From an uncultured Lachnospiraceae bacterium (GTDB taxonomy: Bacteria > Bacillota > Clostridia > Lachnospirales > Lachnospiraceae), in NCBI GenBank assembly GCA_934317005.1, contig CAKREB010000016.1, forward strand, positions 8,050-72,049: a DNA stretch of 64,000 bases. The letters run 5' to 3'. Position numbers and translations under genes: made by a program. Position 1 is the stretch's first letter. The number at the start of each line of letters is the position of its first letter. This document shows positions 18,650 through 28,899 of the stretch, in pieces. The notes under the pieces were generated by a model, which was not told where the DNA came from, made no database searches, and saw only the letters and a program-made list of their open reading frames with translations.

Positions 18650-19894
18650 CTAACCCAATTGGATTGCTTCATGTTTGTTTGCTAAGTAAATAATAGTTCC
18701 CGGCTCTACTGTAATATAACTTCCTGCCTGAGCCGCCTGTCCATTGGAAAAGGTTGTTCCATTGGATGAATAATCAATCACACGATACTTTCCGGTTTCT
18801 GCATCAAATACCACACCACAATGCCGGCGACTTATTTTGGGATAGTCAAAGATCAATTTGCAATATTGGGGATCTCTTCCCAATACAATTTCCTCTCCGG
18901 CATCAATTTCAACTTCTGCACCTGCATATTGACCCTGGATTCCTCTTAAGCAACCCTTATTTGATTTTTTCCCTGAAATATCTGCAAACACATCTTCTTC
19001 CCATTGCCTCTTTTCTTTTTCCTCCTGCATAGTCACTGCATGCTTTACAGATTGTGTAACTTCTTCTTTAAAATGCATATAGTCCAGTTCTGTGTTAATT
19101 GCATCCACATCTGCTCCTATGTTCCAGTCATCATCATAATCATCCGTAACCGTGACTTCCTTTAATATGGTCATAAACATCACACCAGCCATCACAAATA
19201 CTCCCCCGATTACAACATTTATCCAAAGTCCATATGCTGAAAATTCTGTCATCATATGCTTTATGGCATATTTACCAACTCCCTTAATTGCCAAAACATC
19301 TTTGTCTATTAAAGAAAAGTTTTGAACATATGACGAAATTTTTGACCAAATCATTCCTGGTATTATCCATAAAATTACACCATTACAACCTAATGTAAGT
19401 ATACCTGTTAGCACCAGTAGCGATGGTAACAGTTTTCGTTTGATGCATGTTAAAATTAAAACAAAAACTGCAAAAAACATCGGAAGGTATAATAACCCCC
19501 CCATCACTTTAAAAGTTCCTTGAACATTACTATCTTTAATCTTCTTCCCTTTCTTGAAGGTAATTCCCGTAAACTCCAGCTTGTTTTTTACTGTTAATGC
19601 CCACTTTCCTAAATAAAATCCAGAAATACTATCTGACTTTTTCTCAATCTGCTTATCATATTTATCTGCTTGTGCACTTCTTTTTTTCGTTCCCTTTCGA
19701 TATTCCTTAATTATCTTTTTCGCATTTGTCTTTTTAGCTGCAGATGCATGATGGTCTTTTGCGTATTGATTAACATCAACTGCCATAGAAATATATTTTT
19801 CCCCTGATATTTCCATACGTGGCATAAAAAGACTTATAATCAAGCAAATTAACAATACAATTCCTGCAACTGATTGCCATCTCATTTGTTTCAT
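18650..19894 (-). CDS. Multi-pass membrane protein with C-terminal FHA domain
   Basis: A 414-residue paralogue of the protein at 12781-14100. The first helix ends in FMPRMEIS, a lysine-rich loop of about 100 residues follows, then three transmembrane helices (about 130-155, 160-185, 220-245), an acidic stretch with YDDDWN, and a C-terminal FHA domain (about 315-414; LGRDPQYCKL, SRRHCGV, SSNGTTFSNG). It overlaps the preceding kinase gene by 4 bases, which means tight translational coupling. It is predicted to recruit phosphorylated partners to the membrane. Confidence 0.88.
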   Translation of the reverse strand: MKQMRWQSVAGIVLLICLIISLFMPRMEISGEKYISMAVDVNQYAKDHHASAAKKTNAKKIIKEYRKGTKKRSAQADKYDKQIEKKSDSISGFYLGKWALTVKNKLEFTGITFKKGKKIKDSNVQGTFKVMGGLLYLPMFFAVFVLILTCIKRKLLPSLLVLTGILTLGCNGVILWIIPGMIWSKISSYVQNFSLIDKDVLAIKGVGKYAIKHMMTEFSAYGLWINVVIGGVFVMAGVMFMTILKEVTVTDDYDDDWNIGADVDAINTELDYMHFKEEVTQSVKHAVTMQEEKEKRQWEEDVFADISGKKSNKGCLRGIQGQYAGAEVEIDAGEEIVLGRDPQYCKLIFDYPKISRRHCGVVFDAETGKYRVIDYSSNGTTFSNGQAAQAGSYITVEPGTIIYLANKHEAIQLG

Positions 19895-21036
19895 TTTTTT
19901 CTCCTTTCATTTTTTAACTGTTGTTTCAAATATGCTCTTGCCACCTCTTCTGTTGTTAATGGTAGTGACATCCCCCTTTCCTCTAATGACTCATCTCCCC
20001 ACATCTCATTCGATTTGAGAGGATGACCATTTAAATCCTCTTGATATAATGCGCAATACAATTCTTCCATTGATTGATAACGATCTTTTATCTGAACATT
20101 TAAACCTTTCTGCAATACCTGTTCCTGCCATTCTGCAAGCGGAACTCCTAAACTACGAAGTGAAGCAACCTGATCATTAACCTCTCTCTCATAAGAACGT
20201 TGCAATTTTACTCCACTAAGCAGGTAATATATTGTTGCACATAAACTATACACATCTGTCCATGGACCTTGGTTCCCATTTCGCTGATATTGTTCAATCG
20301 GGGCATAACCATGCTTCAATAAAACGGACCGATCCTGCCCATTATGATAATTTTTTGCTGCCCCAAAATCGATTACTTTAGCCTGCCATTGACTGTCCAA
20401 CATAATATTATCCGGACTAATATCGCGGTGAACAATTCCTGCTTTATGTACGGAATCAAGTGCTTTTATTACATCTTTTAGCAACATAAATAATTTATCC
20501 GGCATAATCCTCCCACCGCACTGTTTAGCATATTGTTTCAAATTAATTCCCTCAATATATTCCATTACAATGTATGCCGTCTGATTTCCATAAAAAAAAT
20601 CTCGAACAGAAACAATGCCTGGCATAAAATAAAACTTTGACAAATTCTCTGCTTCCTTAATATAGCTTTCCAATCCACCCATATAAGCATGAATTGCCTG
20701 CTGCGTGTTTTGTGTGTATACATCCATGCTATATTGCGTCGATATAGATACACTGGCATCTCTCGATGCAACTCCCTTAGGAAAATATTCCTTGATGCAG
20801 ACTCGTTTACTCTGGTAAAAATCCCATCCGATATAAGTGATACCAAAACCTCCAATACCAATTACCCTTCCTACCAAATATTTCCCATTTAGAATCTCAT
20901 ATAACGGAAGACTATTGTCCGGTCTTTGGTATGTTGCCGAAACAAAACCACACTTTGGACACGGCATCTTTGTATTTTCCAACTGCGACATGCAGCCCAT
21001 ACAAAGTTTATTTGGATCTACCAGTTCTCGTCCCAT
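19891..21036 (-). CDS. Soluble Ser/Thr protein kinase with zinc ribbon
   Basis: A 381-residue kinase without a transmembrane segment. A zinc ribbon (LCMGCM, CPKCGF) opens it, followed by a complete Hanks-type kinase domain (about 50-325: GIGGFG loop, IKEYFP, HRDISPDN, DFGAAK, YAPIEQY) and a short helical tail. Its start overlaps the end of the upstream PASTA kinase gene by 19 bases, and its end overlaps the next FHA gene by 4 bases, so these three are strongly coupled. It probably acts on cytoplasmic partners or works downstream of the membrane kinase. Confidence 0.92.
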   Translation of the reverse strand: MGRELVDPNKLCMGCMSQLENTKMPCPKCGFVSATYQRPDNSLPLYEILNGKYLVGRVIGIGGFGITYIGWDFYQSKRVCIKEYFPKGVASRDASVSISTQYSMDVYTQNTQQAIHAYMGGLESYIKEAENLSKFYFMPGIVSVRDFFYGNQTAYIVMEYIEGINLKQYAKQCGGRIMPDKLFMLLKDVIKALDSVHKAGIVHRDISPDNIMLDSQWQAKVIDFGAAKNYHNGQDRSVLLKHGYAPIEQYQRNGNQGPWTDVYSLCATIYYLLSGVKLQRSYEREVNDQVASLRSLGVPLAEWQEQVLQKGLNVQIKDRYQSMEELYCALYQEDLNGHPLKSNEMWGDESLEERGMSLPLTTEEVARAYLKQQLKNERRKK

Positions 21037-22907
21037 CGCGTTCCCCTTTCTTCTCTATTTCCATTACTTTTACTAATCGATACATACACAACTTTCGGAA
21101 CGGAATACCCTGCCTTGTCTTCATGATTTGTATTAAATCTTTTTCCTCTGACAACACTCTGATATGCAATAATTCCTGCCGGATATTCACTGTCGTACAA
21201 CGGATTTCTCTCTTTAATCTGTGTTTTCAACCCAATATGTCTTAGTACTCTCTTCGCCTGTTCTATTGTTTTCCCAGTAAGATCCGGCATTACTGTCTCA
21301 TACATCTTTTTTGTTCCCCATGATATCTGTATCTGAAACTTTTTTATTTGAGACAATTTCAATTTTCCTATACTACTTTGCGCATAGCACTTTCCCTTTT
21401 GTTCTTTTTGACTGGTATAGTTATAAGAAAACAAAGTATCGCTATATCTTTCTCCCAGTCGCCTTTTCAAATCTCTTTGAATATCCTCTTTTCCTTTGCC
21501 CGTGTAATCTGGTACAGTTACAAATTCAGCACTCTCAATAATCAAAGAAACCTTTTGTCCTTTTACCACATAGCTTCCTGCCGCCGGTGACATTTCTGTT
21601 ACCTTATTTCCCTTATTTCCTTTTCGATAACGATATGAAATACTCAAATCTATATCCAATCCTTCTAGCTTTTTCTGTGCTTCCTTTTCCTCCAAACCTT
21701 CACAAGACGGTAATAAATTTTCATGTTTTAGTGATATCTGCACGGATTTTCCCTTATCATTTCCACGAAAATAAAACAGACCCACCATACCACTACTAAT
21801 AGCAGTTATTATAATTACTGCCACTGTTATTTTTTTCCAATTGAAAATATCTTGCAATTTTTTTCTAAAAGAAGATGCTTTTTCTAGCTTAGCTGTATGT
21901 TTTCCTACTGTTTCTAACATCTGTCTTTCATAAACCGGTACAAAATCTGAACCGTCTAAAGCATCCATAAATTCCTGTGCTGTCTGTAAGCGATATTCCG
22001 GTTTCAAATTCAGACATATCATAATTGCAAATTCCGCTTGTTCCGGAATGGAAACTCCCAGTTCTGAAGGTGCAATCAACTCATCATGATTCATCCGTTC
22101 AATAGAAGGCTGCGGTTTAAATCCGGTTAGCATTCGATAGAATAATGCTGCTGTGGCATATAAGTCTGTATATGCTCCCTGTGCCGCTTTTTTACTATAT
22201 TGTTCTACTGGTGCATAGCCACTTTTCAATACAATGTCACTATGCATATTGGCCAAAGCAGTTGCATGTTTTGCCGCGCCAAAATCTATCAGCTTAATAA
22301 CACCCTCTGTTGTGATAAAAATGTTATCTGGCGCAATATCCCGATGGAGAATTCCACGTTTATGAATTTCGCGTAATGTATAAAGTACACTCAAGACCAC
22401 TCTGCGACACCACACATAATCAGCCTGATTGCCCGTATGCTCTAAAATCGTTTTAACATCCCTTCCCTCCAAAAACTCCATGACAATATAACCTGTGCCA
22501 TTCTCTTCAAAAAAATTATATACCTGAATAACACCTTTTACTTCCTGCAAACTTGCAAGACTTCTTGCTTCCTCTAAAAATTGATGCAGACCTGCCCGAA
22601 ACTTTTGCTGACTAATTGTATCCGATACAGATACTGTTCCATTTCCCTCTGCTCTGGAGGATAACTGTTTAGGAAAATATTCTTTAATAGCAACCCTTCT
22701 TCTAAGAAACTGACTCCATCCAATATATGTATTGCCAAACCCTCCCGCTCCCAAGGATTTTCCTACAATAAATTTTTGCTGCAAAACACTGCCGGGACGT
22801 AAATAACGTGTCGTATCACAGGTAAGCTGCAATAACTCCCCACAAAAAGGACAGGTAGAAGAATCTACGTGTTGCAAAGGATGCATACAGCTATAGCAAA
22901 ATTGCAT
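21018..22907 (-). CDS. Membrane Ser/Thr protein kinase with zinc ribbon and PASTA-like repeats
   Basis: A 629-residue kinase: zinc ribbon (FCYSCM, CPFCGE), kinase domain (about 45-315; GAGGFG, AIKEYFP, HRDIAPDN, DFGAAK, YAPVEQY), one transmembrane helix (about 360-380), and an extracellular part with about three PASTA-like repeats (SCEGLEEKEAQKKLEG, VPDYTGKGKEDIQRDL, MPDLTGKTIEQAKRVL). All catalytic residues are present. AAGGAGGTG precedes the ATG. It is the second PASTA kinase of the island, and both could read cell-wall state. It lies between a pseudokinase gene and a soluble kinase gene. Confidence 0.93.
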   Translation of the reverse strand: MQFCYSCMHPLQHVDSSTCPFCGELLQLTCDTTRYLRPGSVLQQKFIVGKSLGAGGFGNTYIGWSQFLRRRVAIKEYFPKQLSSRAEGNGTVSVSDTISQQKFRAGLHQFLEEARSLASLQEVKGVIQVYNFFEENGTGYIVMEFLEGRDVKTILEHTGNQADYVWCRRVVLSVLYTLREIHKRGILHRDIAPDNIFITTEGVIKLIDFGAAKHATALANMHSDIVLKSGYAPVEQYSKKAAQGAYTDLYATAALFYRMLTGFKPQPSIERMNHDELIAPSELGVSIPEQAEFAIMICLNLKPEYRLQTAQEFMDALDGSDFVPVYERQMLETVGKHTAKLEKASSFRKKLQDIFNWKKITVAVIIITAISSGMVGLFYFRGNDKGKSVQISLKHENLLPSCEGLEEKEAQKKLEGLDIDLSISYRYRKGNKGNKVTEMSPAAGSYVVKGQKVSLIIESAEFVTVPDYTGKGKEDIQRDLKRRLGERYSDTLFSYNYTSQKEQKGKCYAQSSIGKLKLSQIKKFQIQISWGTKKMYETVMPDLTGKTIEQAKRVLRHIGLKTQIKERNPLYDSEYPAGIIAYQSVVRGKRFNTNHEDKAGYSVPKVVYVSISKSNGNREERGTRWDENW

Positions 22908-22961
22908 GAACTCACCTCCTTAAAAATCTTAGCACTCTGAATAACATTTACCCCTCTCCAA

Positions 22962-25181
22962 TTACCAGCCTTCCTGCTCCTTATTTTTAGCACTGGATGG
23001 TTTTTGGGGTGTATATGATTTTGGTGCTGCTGGTTTTGGTGTTATTCTTGGCTGCGATGTCATCGCATTCTTCTTATTGCTATTCTGTTCCAGCTGCTTT
23101 TGCACTGGCTTTGGTGTCGATGTGTCCTTTACCTTTGTCACTGAAATTTCTTCTCCTCTTCGAAAAGTTACCTTGCTTGTTGCCAAGACAATATCACTAT
23201 CTTTCCACTTTGCTTTATTTTTAATCGTACAATAGTTTTTTAACTGGCCTACCGTTGTCACACCATATGTTAATTTTGTACCTACACTGCCAAAAATCTT
23301 ATCTCCACTTTCCTTTCTTCCATCGTACTGCTTTCCCTTCTGGAGATTTTCCGAATATACTTTTGTAATTGTTCCCTCTTTCAATGAAAAGCTAACGGTA
23401 TCACGGTCATACAGACGCTTTCCAATCTCTGTCTGCGTAAGTGTCTTATTTTGCCAATTCTCATCTTTTCCATATAAGAATACGATTTCCGAAACCTTAT
23501 GCTTGAGATAGTATGTCTCATCCTGATTTCTATTTTTCTTTTTCTGATAATAATCTCCGGTATAAATAGACAGTTCCACATTGCTGGAACCATTTTTAAC
23601 TGCTATCGGTTCCTTCTGTGCAATCAGCTCATCCGTTCCGGAAATCTGCTTTCCATCAACCAGAACTGCTTTGATTGTTCCATATGCTTTGCTGTCATCT
23701 CCACTTTCTGTGATTGAACCGCAGAATCTCTTCTGGTCATAGGTGGTTGCATCATCTGCCTGCTGTGGAGAATAAATTTCCCAATCTGAAAGATAGGTAA
23801 ATTTATTGCTGCTTGCAACTATTATTTTAGCAAGTACCTTCTTTTTCTTTACCTGCTTATCTTTTTTAATATTTTTGATCAACGCACCGTCCACCAGACA
23901 TTTAGAAGTAGTATAATCTTCAAATTCTTTGATTTCTTCCTTTTTGGCACTTATGTCATACCGATACTCTATCTGCAGATTTTTATCGGAAAATCCATAC
24001 TTCTTCCAATTTTTCTGAAATGTATCGTAACTTTTTCCTACACCCGTGCTAAATTTAATTTCTGCCTTTCCTTCTAGCTGACGCTGTGCATTCTGCACTC
24101 TTGTATGAACCAATGCAGCTCCGCCAACTACAACAGCACATGCGATGACTGCTACCAGACACTTAATCCATTTAGATGTACCATCTGTCACCTTTTTCTT
24201 CTGCGTCACCTTGCGCCGCTTTGTCTCAGGATCATTTAACTCCCGGTAAAACGCATCTGCAGAAGGAGTACGATCTTCCTGATAAACATTTAATGCATTC
24301 AGCACGGCATTTTCGATATATGGTTGTATATTAGGTACATACTTTGAAAGTGGTTCTAATGTATCATCCAATGCTCTCTCAACAGATTCCAACGGCACAT
24401 GTCCAGTAACCATACGATAAAAAACCGCTCCTAATGCATATACATCCGTCCATGGTCCTCGCTTTCCTTTGCTACGATATTGTTCTTCTGGCGCATAGCC
24501 CTGTTTTAAAACAATAGCAAGACTTTTTGAATGCTCCGTCGTGACATAACGTGTAGAGCCGAAATCTAACAGTTTAATTTCTCCTGTTGTCGTAACAATA
24601 ATAGTTTCTGGTGCAATATCACAATGAATAACATCTAACGGATGTAATTTCCGCAACCCCTCTAAAATCTCACAAATAAATTTCTTTGCAATTTCAGGAG
24701 AAAAACGTTTTCCTGCATCTAAAATTTCTTGTAATGTCTTACCTTCTACATATTCTGAAATCAAATATCCTGTCTCGTTCTCTACCAAACAATCATAGAC
24801 CTGAGCAATGCCCTGAACTGATTCAAGCTGCTGAATGCGGTTTCCCTCATTTAGAAAAGTCATTAACCCCTGATTAAACTGTTCCAATGCATCTCCAGAA
24901 TATATGGTAACTTCATTGTCCCCTTCAGAACGCGTTGAAAAATCACTTGGAAGATACTCACTTACCATAACTTTACTTTTCTGTTCTAAGTTCAAGCCGA
25001 TATACTTAACCATAAAACCACTATATTTCAATGCTCGCCCAATTAAATATTTTCCACCGATAATCGTTCCCGGTTCTAAATAGTATGCTTCCTGCTTTGC
25101 ATGTACCTCATCATACCCGCAATGAGGGCAGACCGTCTTTCCCTCCGGAATCTGCTCCATACAACCCATACACCACTTCAT
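22962..25181 (-). CDS. Predicted membrane pseudokinase with zinc ribbon
   Basis: A 739-residue protein with the same plan as the neighbouring kinases: zinc ribbon (C4, C7, C18, C21), kinase fold (about 45-325), transmembrane helix (about 345-365) and a large extracellular domain ending in a Pro/Lys-rich tail. Key residues are lost: the beta-3 lysine is Ser74 (VMVSEYLP versus VAIKEYFP), the glycine loop is degraded (LKYSGFM), HRD is HCD (186-188) and the catalytic loop Asn is Thr193. D188 and the DFG motif (206-208) are kept. It is therefore probably inactive or atypical and may act as an allosteric partner of an active kinase. The outer domain has no match I recognise. Confidence 0.88.
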   Translation of the reverse strand: MKWCMGCMEQIPEGKTVCPHCGYDEVHAKQEAYYLEPGTIIGGKYLIGRALKYSGFMVKYIGLNLEQKSKVMVSEYLPSDFSTRSEGDNEVTIYSGDALEQFNQGLMTFLNEGNRIQQLESVQGIAQVYDCLVENETGYLISEYVEGKTLQEILDAGKRFSPEIAKKFICEILEGLRKLHPLDVIHCDIAPETIIVTTTGEIKLLDFGSTRYVTTEHSKSLAIVLKQGYAPEEQYRSKGKRGPWTDVYALGAVFYRMVTGHVPLESVERALDDTLEPLSKYVPNIQPYIENAVLNALNVYQEDRTPSADAFYRELNDPETKRRKVTQKKKVTDGTSKWIKCLVAVIACAVVVGGAALVHTRVQNAQRQLEGKAEIKFSTGVGKSYDTFQKNWKKYGFSDKNLQIEYRYDISAKKEEIKEFEDYTTSKCLVDGALIKNIKKDKQVKKKKVLAKIIVASSNKFTYLSDWEIYSPQQADDATTYDQKRFCGSITESGDDSKAYGTIKAVLVDGKQISGTDELIAQKEPIAVKNGSSNVELSIYTGDYYQKKKNRNQDETYYLKHKVSEIVFLYGKDENWQNKTLTQTEIGKRLYDRDTVSFSLKEGTITKVYSENLQKGKQYDGRKESGDKIFGSVGTKLTYGVTTVGQLKNYCTIKNKAKWKDSDIVLATSKVTFRRGEEISVTKVKDTSTPKPVQKQLEQNSNKKNAMTSQPRITPKPAAPKSYTPQKPSSAKNKEQEGW

Positions 25182-25192
25182 CTACCATCACC

Positions 25193-26455
25193 TCACTTTT
25201 TAAGCGATACATTTGTTTTACCTGAGTAATATATTTTTTTACCTACCTTATAGCCCAACTGTATCTCAAACTTTTTACTCTTAAAGCCATAACGGTTAAA
25301 ATACAATACACTGCATTTTTTCTTTATCTTTGCTTTTTTGACCACATCAGCCTTTTTCCCTGTTGGTCCAAAATTAATCTGTGACACTTCATCTACCCTA
25401 TAAAAAGTAACGCGCAAAAGTGTATTATTCCTGCTTAACTTCATGCGTACATTTTTCGCAGATATCTTAGGCAGTTCTACTTTTATTGTTACATTCGCCA
25501 ACTTCTTTCCATTTAACTTGATCTGAAGTGCCTTTGCTATTTTCTCGGCTGCAGGATAGCTGCCAATTGTCAATCTCTCTTTTTTGTCATCATATTTTGA
25601 CGTCTTTGGAAGTTTGCTTGCATCACATTGATACGATATACCAAACGTATTTAAGTCTTTTTCCTCACTTGTTCCAAATAACAGCTTATTTATTTGCTTT
25701 TGTGATAATGTTTTAGATAATTTTTTACTCTTATCTAACGTCGCAGACAGCGTTTTTGTATATACAAGAACTTCTGTCGGCTGATTGTTCTCTGACACTT
25801 CTGTTTCCTCTTGATACGAATATACTTTTTTATTTTGCTTAGAATAGACAAATACACTTCTAAAACGATAAATCCCCATTTTATCTATCGTAAATGTACA
25901 CGTATCGTTTTTAATCTTCCTCTTTTTTAAAGTAGCCTTTTTGAATTGCCTAGTAAGTGTTACCCATTTTTTCCCTACTAAAATCTGCCACTGATAACTT
26001 CCCTGTGGCTGCTTAGATACATTAATAAGATCTGCTGTTAATCTTATCTGCTTTCCTTTTAACACTACCGCCGGAGAGCTTGCTTGATTTGCCTGCACCG
26101 TAACTGCGGCCGATGTTACCGTTTCTACTGGTGACTCTGTCGGCTCTACCGTTGGTATCGGTGCTTCTGTAATAGCAGGTCCTGTTGTTGGGTCCGGTGT
26201 TTCCGTTACTGCTGCCCCTGTTGTCGGCTGTGCAGATGCCATAGGCACTTCTGTTGCTACAATCGCCCCTGAACTGGTTACTGCTGGAGTTGCTGTCACA
26301 TTATCAGCCTGTTTTCCCTGTACTACTGATTCCACCTGCGTCTGCCCATCTGCCACAGTCTGCGCATTAACACTCCCACCACTTGATAAGCATCCTGCTA
26401 GCAATGTAGCTGTTGTAATATATGCCAGCATCTTTTTCTGTTTTTTCTGTCTCAT
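25193..26455 (-). CDS. Lipoprotein with Thr/Pro-rich linker and Ig-like region
   Basis: A 420-residue product with a type II signal peptide (lipobox LLAGC near residue 22), then a long Val/Thr/Pro/Ala-rich low-complexity linker (about 30-120) likely to span the cell wall, then a beta-rich, lysine-rich globular part with an Ig-like segment (SYQWQILVGKKWVTLTRQF). It starts 29 bases after the FHA-ABC gene end and ends 11 bases before the pseudokinase gene. Being an extracytoplasmic lipoprotein within the kinase operon, it could feed signals to the extracellular domains. No enzymatic motif. Confidence 0.8.
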   Translation of the reverse strand: MRQKKQKKMLAYITTATLLAGCLSSGGSVNAQTVADGQTQVESVVQGKQADNVTATPAVTSSGAIVATEVPMASAQPTTGAAVTETPDPTTGPAITEAPIPTVEPTESPVETVTSAAVTVQANQASSPAVVLKGKQIRLTADLINVSKQPQGSYQWQILVGKKWVTLTRQFKKATLKKRKIKNDTCTFTIDKMGIYRFRSVFVYSKQNKKVYSYQEETEVSENNQPTEVLVYTKTLSATLDKSKKLSKTLSQKQINKLLFGTSEEKDLNTFGISYQCDASKLPKTSKYDDKKERLTIGSYPAAEKIAKALQIKLNGKKLANVTIKVELPKISAKNVRMKLSRNNTLLRVTFYRVDEVSQINFGPTGKKADVVKKAKIKKKCSVLYFNRYGFKSKKFEIQLGYKVGKKIYYSGKTNVSLKK

Positions 26456-26484
26456 ATCTTTGTACCTCTCTTTCCGATGTCATC

Positions 26485-28866
26485 CTACCGCTGATCTTTT
26501 TTCAGACCGCGCAATACAAATGCGCTGATAACTCCACACACCAGGGTGATCAATAATAATACTCCCCATGTATTAGTAAGATGTCCTACTCCTCTGTTAT
26601 AAAAATCACTGGTCTTATGTGGCATATTTTTTACCGACGACTTCAATTTATTGAGATTCGTTATATTTCCCAGACATTCCATAGACCATCTGCTGACTGT
26701 AATATACGAAATCTTATGTGCTGCTCCTTCCAGCTCAAATAACACTCCCGAAAAAAGAAGCTGAATGATCAACACAAACGGTGCGATTGCCATGGCACGG
26801 TCTGCATTTCTTACAAAAGCAGAAACAATCAATCCCATTGCTGCCGATGCAAGGATTGTCAGGAACATAGTCAGCCATATTTCTAACTGCGATGTCGCCA
26901 AAATCTGCGCCTTTTTGGGAGCATGCTTCATAAGCATTAAAAATACCGTTGTCAAAATCGTAGCCTGCAAAATACAAATAACTCCCTGAACTATGTATTT
27001 TGATACCACATAAACCCACAATCGCAGATTACCCATGTACTCCCTCTTTAAAATAGCCCGTTCCTTACACACTTCCTGGATTGTATTAAACAAACCGATC
27101 CAAATACCGGAACAAGCCAGTGCAAACATGATTGACTGCGTAGATTCATATACCTTAAATGCATTACTTTGTGCTACGATCGTAAGTAGTAGTGCTATAA
27201 TAAGCGGCTGCAAAAACAAAAGCAGCAAGCGCTGTTTATCATTCCAGGTCAGTTCAAAATAACGCACTGTTAATACATTAAGCTGACGAACTGCCGACAC
27301 TTGTCTGGATGCATTATGAAGCATCTTTTCTGCCGCCTGTTGTTTCTCCTGTTTTGTATTATTCCAATTAGGCTGCTCCTCCTTCAGATAATGCTGCAAA
27401 TAGTACTCATTCCATTGCTGCACATTACTACCAAGTTCGTTATATACATCCACAAGACTGTTCTTTTTAAAATACTCTAATATTTCAGATGGTGACCCAC
27501 AGTAACAAATCTTTCCTCCCGGTCCCATAAAGATTACTTTGTCGCAAAGCTGTATACTCTGCGTCGTATGCGTGACCATAATAATGGTTTTACCTTCTGA
27601 TTTTGAAAGTTTTGCCAATGTATGCATCAAACTTTGCTCTGTATCCGGATCCAGTCCTGAAGTCGGTTCATCTAAGAAAAACAAACCTGGATCTGCCAAA
27701 AGTTCTACCGCAATACTTGCTCTTTTCTTCTGTCCACCGCTCAATTTACGAATGTAAGTATCCTCATGTTCCTCCAGACTAACCATCTGCAACACTTTAT
27801 GAATCCGCTTTTCCATTTCCTCACGCGTCGTATCAGATGGCATCTTCATTCTCGCAGTGTAATAAAGCATTTTATACAATTTAAGATTTTCGTATATGAT
27901 ATCCTGCTGCGGAACAAATCCGATCATGTTTTTGAGTGTTGAAAAGTTTTTCGCAAGATTAATACCGTTGCAGTACACTCTTCCGTTAATCTGACTGTCA
28001 AAGCCGCTCATCGCATTCATAACCGTTGTCTTTCCTGCTCCGGAACCACCAATAATCGCTACAAATTCATTACTTCCAATATCGCAGAACACACGATTTA
28101 ATATTTTTTTACGCTTTGCTCCGTTTCCGACTATCTTATTGATATTTTGTAAATGCAGCGAGATACCATTTCCACTACCCTGATACATCAGACTTCCGTC
28201 TAGGATAAAAAATAACGTTCCGGCAATTCGGATAAAGTCTCCTTCACGTACCAAAGCACCTCCCTGAATACGCTCTCCGTTGACATAAATACCGTTCATG
28301 CTCTTATTGTCATATATTGCGTATCCATTGGACTCTCTTCTGATAACAGCATGCTTTCTGGAAAAACTCGGACTATCCATAACAATTGTGCTTCTGGTAT
28401 CGCGTCCGATTGTTATCACCTCGTTTCCAAGTTCTATACTCTGCCATGCATTACGGTTATCCGAATCTGTCAGAATAAGCATTACCGATTTTTTCTGCCC
28501 CTGAACCTTTCCCTCAATCCGCAAAATGAAGTCAGATGCATTTTTTTCATAATATTGCTTCGAAATCATCTTGTGATATACCTGTCCCTCGGAATAATAG
28601 GTTCCATTTGTACTCCCAATATCACCTACATAAACCCCCTGACTGGTAATCTTAATTTTTCCATGCACACGGGATATGACAGCATTATCAATGCAAATAT
28701 CACATTTTTGACTATCCCGTCCAAAGAAAACCGATTCCTTATTCATTGCAAGCAGATTATACTCTCTCATGCTACCCTCATTGATCACAATAAGCCGCTT
28801 GCTCCTTCTGGAATCCCGATTAATCTGTTCATATCTTGTTTCTTGTATATTTTCTATTGTGGGCAT
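26485..28866 (-). CDS. ABC transporter with two N-terminal FHA domains (Rv1747-like architecture)
   Basis: A 793-residue fusion. Two FHA domains come first (about 20-115: FGRDSQKC, SRVHGKI, STNGTYY; about 135-225: IGRDTRSTI, SRKHAVI, SMNGIYVNG). Then comes an ABC ATPase of the ABCG/white type (about 235-470: Walker A GGSGAGKTT, signature LSGGQKKR, Walker B LFFLDEPTSG), then an ABC-2-type membrane domain with about six helices (about 545-790). This half-transporter would dimerise and export an unknown lipid, glycan or peptide. FHA-ABC fusions such as mycobacterial Rv1747 are regulated by Ser/Thr kinase phosphorylation, so this is a likely effector of the island. Confidence 0.92.
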   Translation of the reverse strand: MPTIENIQETRYEQINRDSRRSKRLIVINEGSMREYNLLAMNKESVFFGRDSQKCDICIDNAVISRVHGKIKITSQGVYVGDIGSTNGTYYSEGQVYHKMISKQYYEKNASDFILRIEGKVQGQKKSVMLILTDSDNRNAWQSIELGNEVITIGRDTRSTIVMDSPSFSRKHAVIRRESNGYAIYDNKSMNGIYVNGERIQGGALVREGDFIRIAGTLFFILDGSLMYQGSGNGISLHLQNINKIVGNGAKRKKILNRVFCDIGSNEFVAIIGGSGAGKTTVMNAMSGFDSQINGRVYCNGINLAKNFSTLKNMIGFVPQQDIIYENLKLYKMLYYTARMKMPSDTTREEMEKRIHKVLQMVSLEEHEDTYIRKLSGGQKKRASIAVELLADPGLFFLDEPTSGLDPDTEQSLMHTLAKLSKSEGKTIIMVTHTTQSIQLCDKVIFMGPGGKICYCGSPSEILEYFKKNSLVDVYNELGSNVQQWNEYYLQHYLKEEQPNWNNTKQEKQQAAEKMLHNASRQVSAVRQLNVLTVRYFELTWNDKQRLLLLFLQPLIIALLLTIVAQSNAFKVYESTQSIMFALACSGIWIGLFNTIQEVCKERAILKREYMGNLRLWVYVVSKYIVQGVICILQATILTTVFLMLMKHAPKKAQILATSQLEIWLTMFLTILASAAMGLIVSAFVRNADRAMAIAPFVLIIQLLFSGVLFELEGAAHKISYITVSRWSMECLGNITNLNKLKSSVKNMPHKTSDFYNRGVGHLTNTWGVLLLITLVCGVISAFVLRGLKKDQR

Positions 28867-28899
28867 GGCTCCATCTTCCTCCTTAACAGAAACTTTTAT

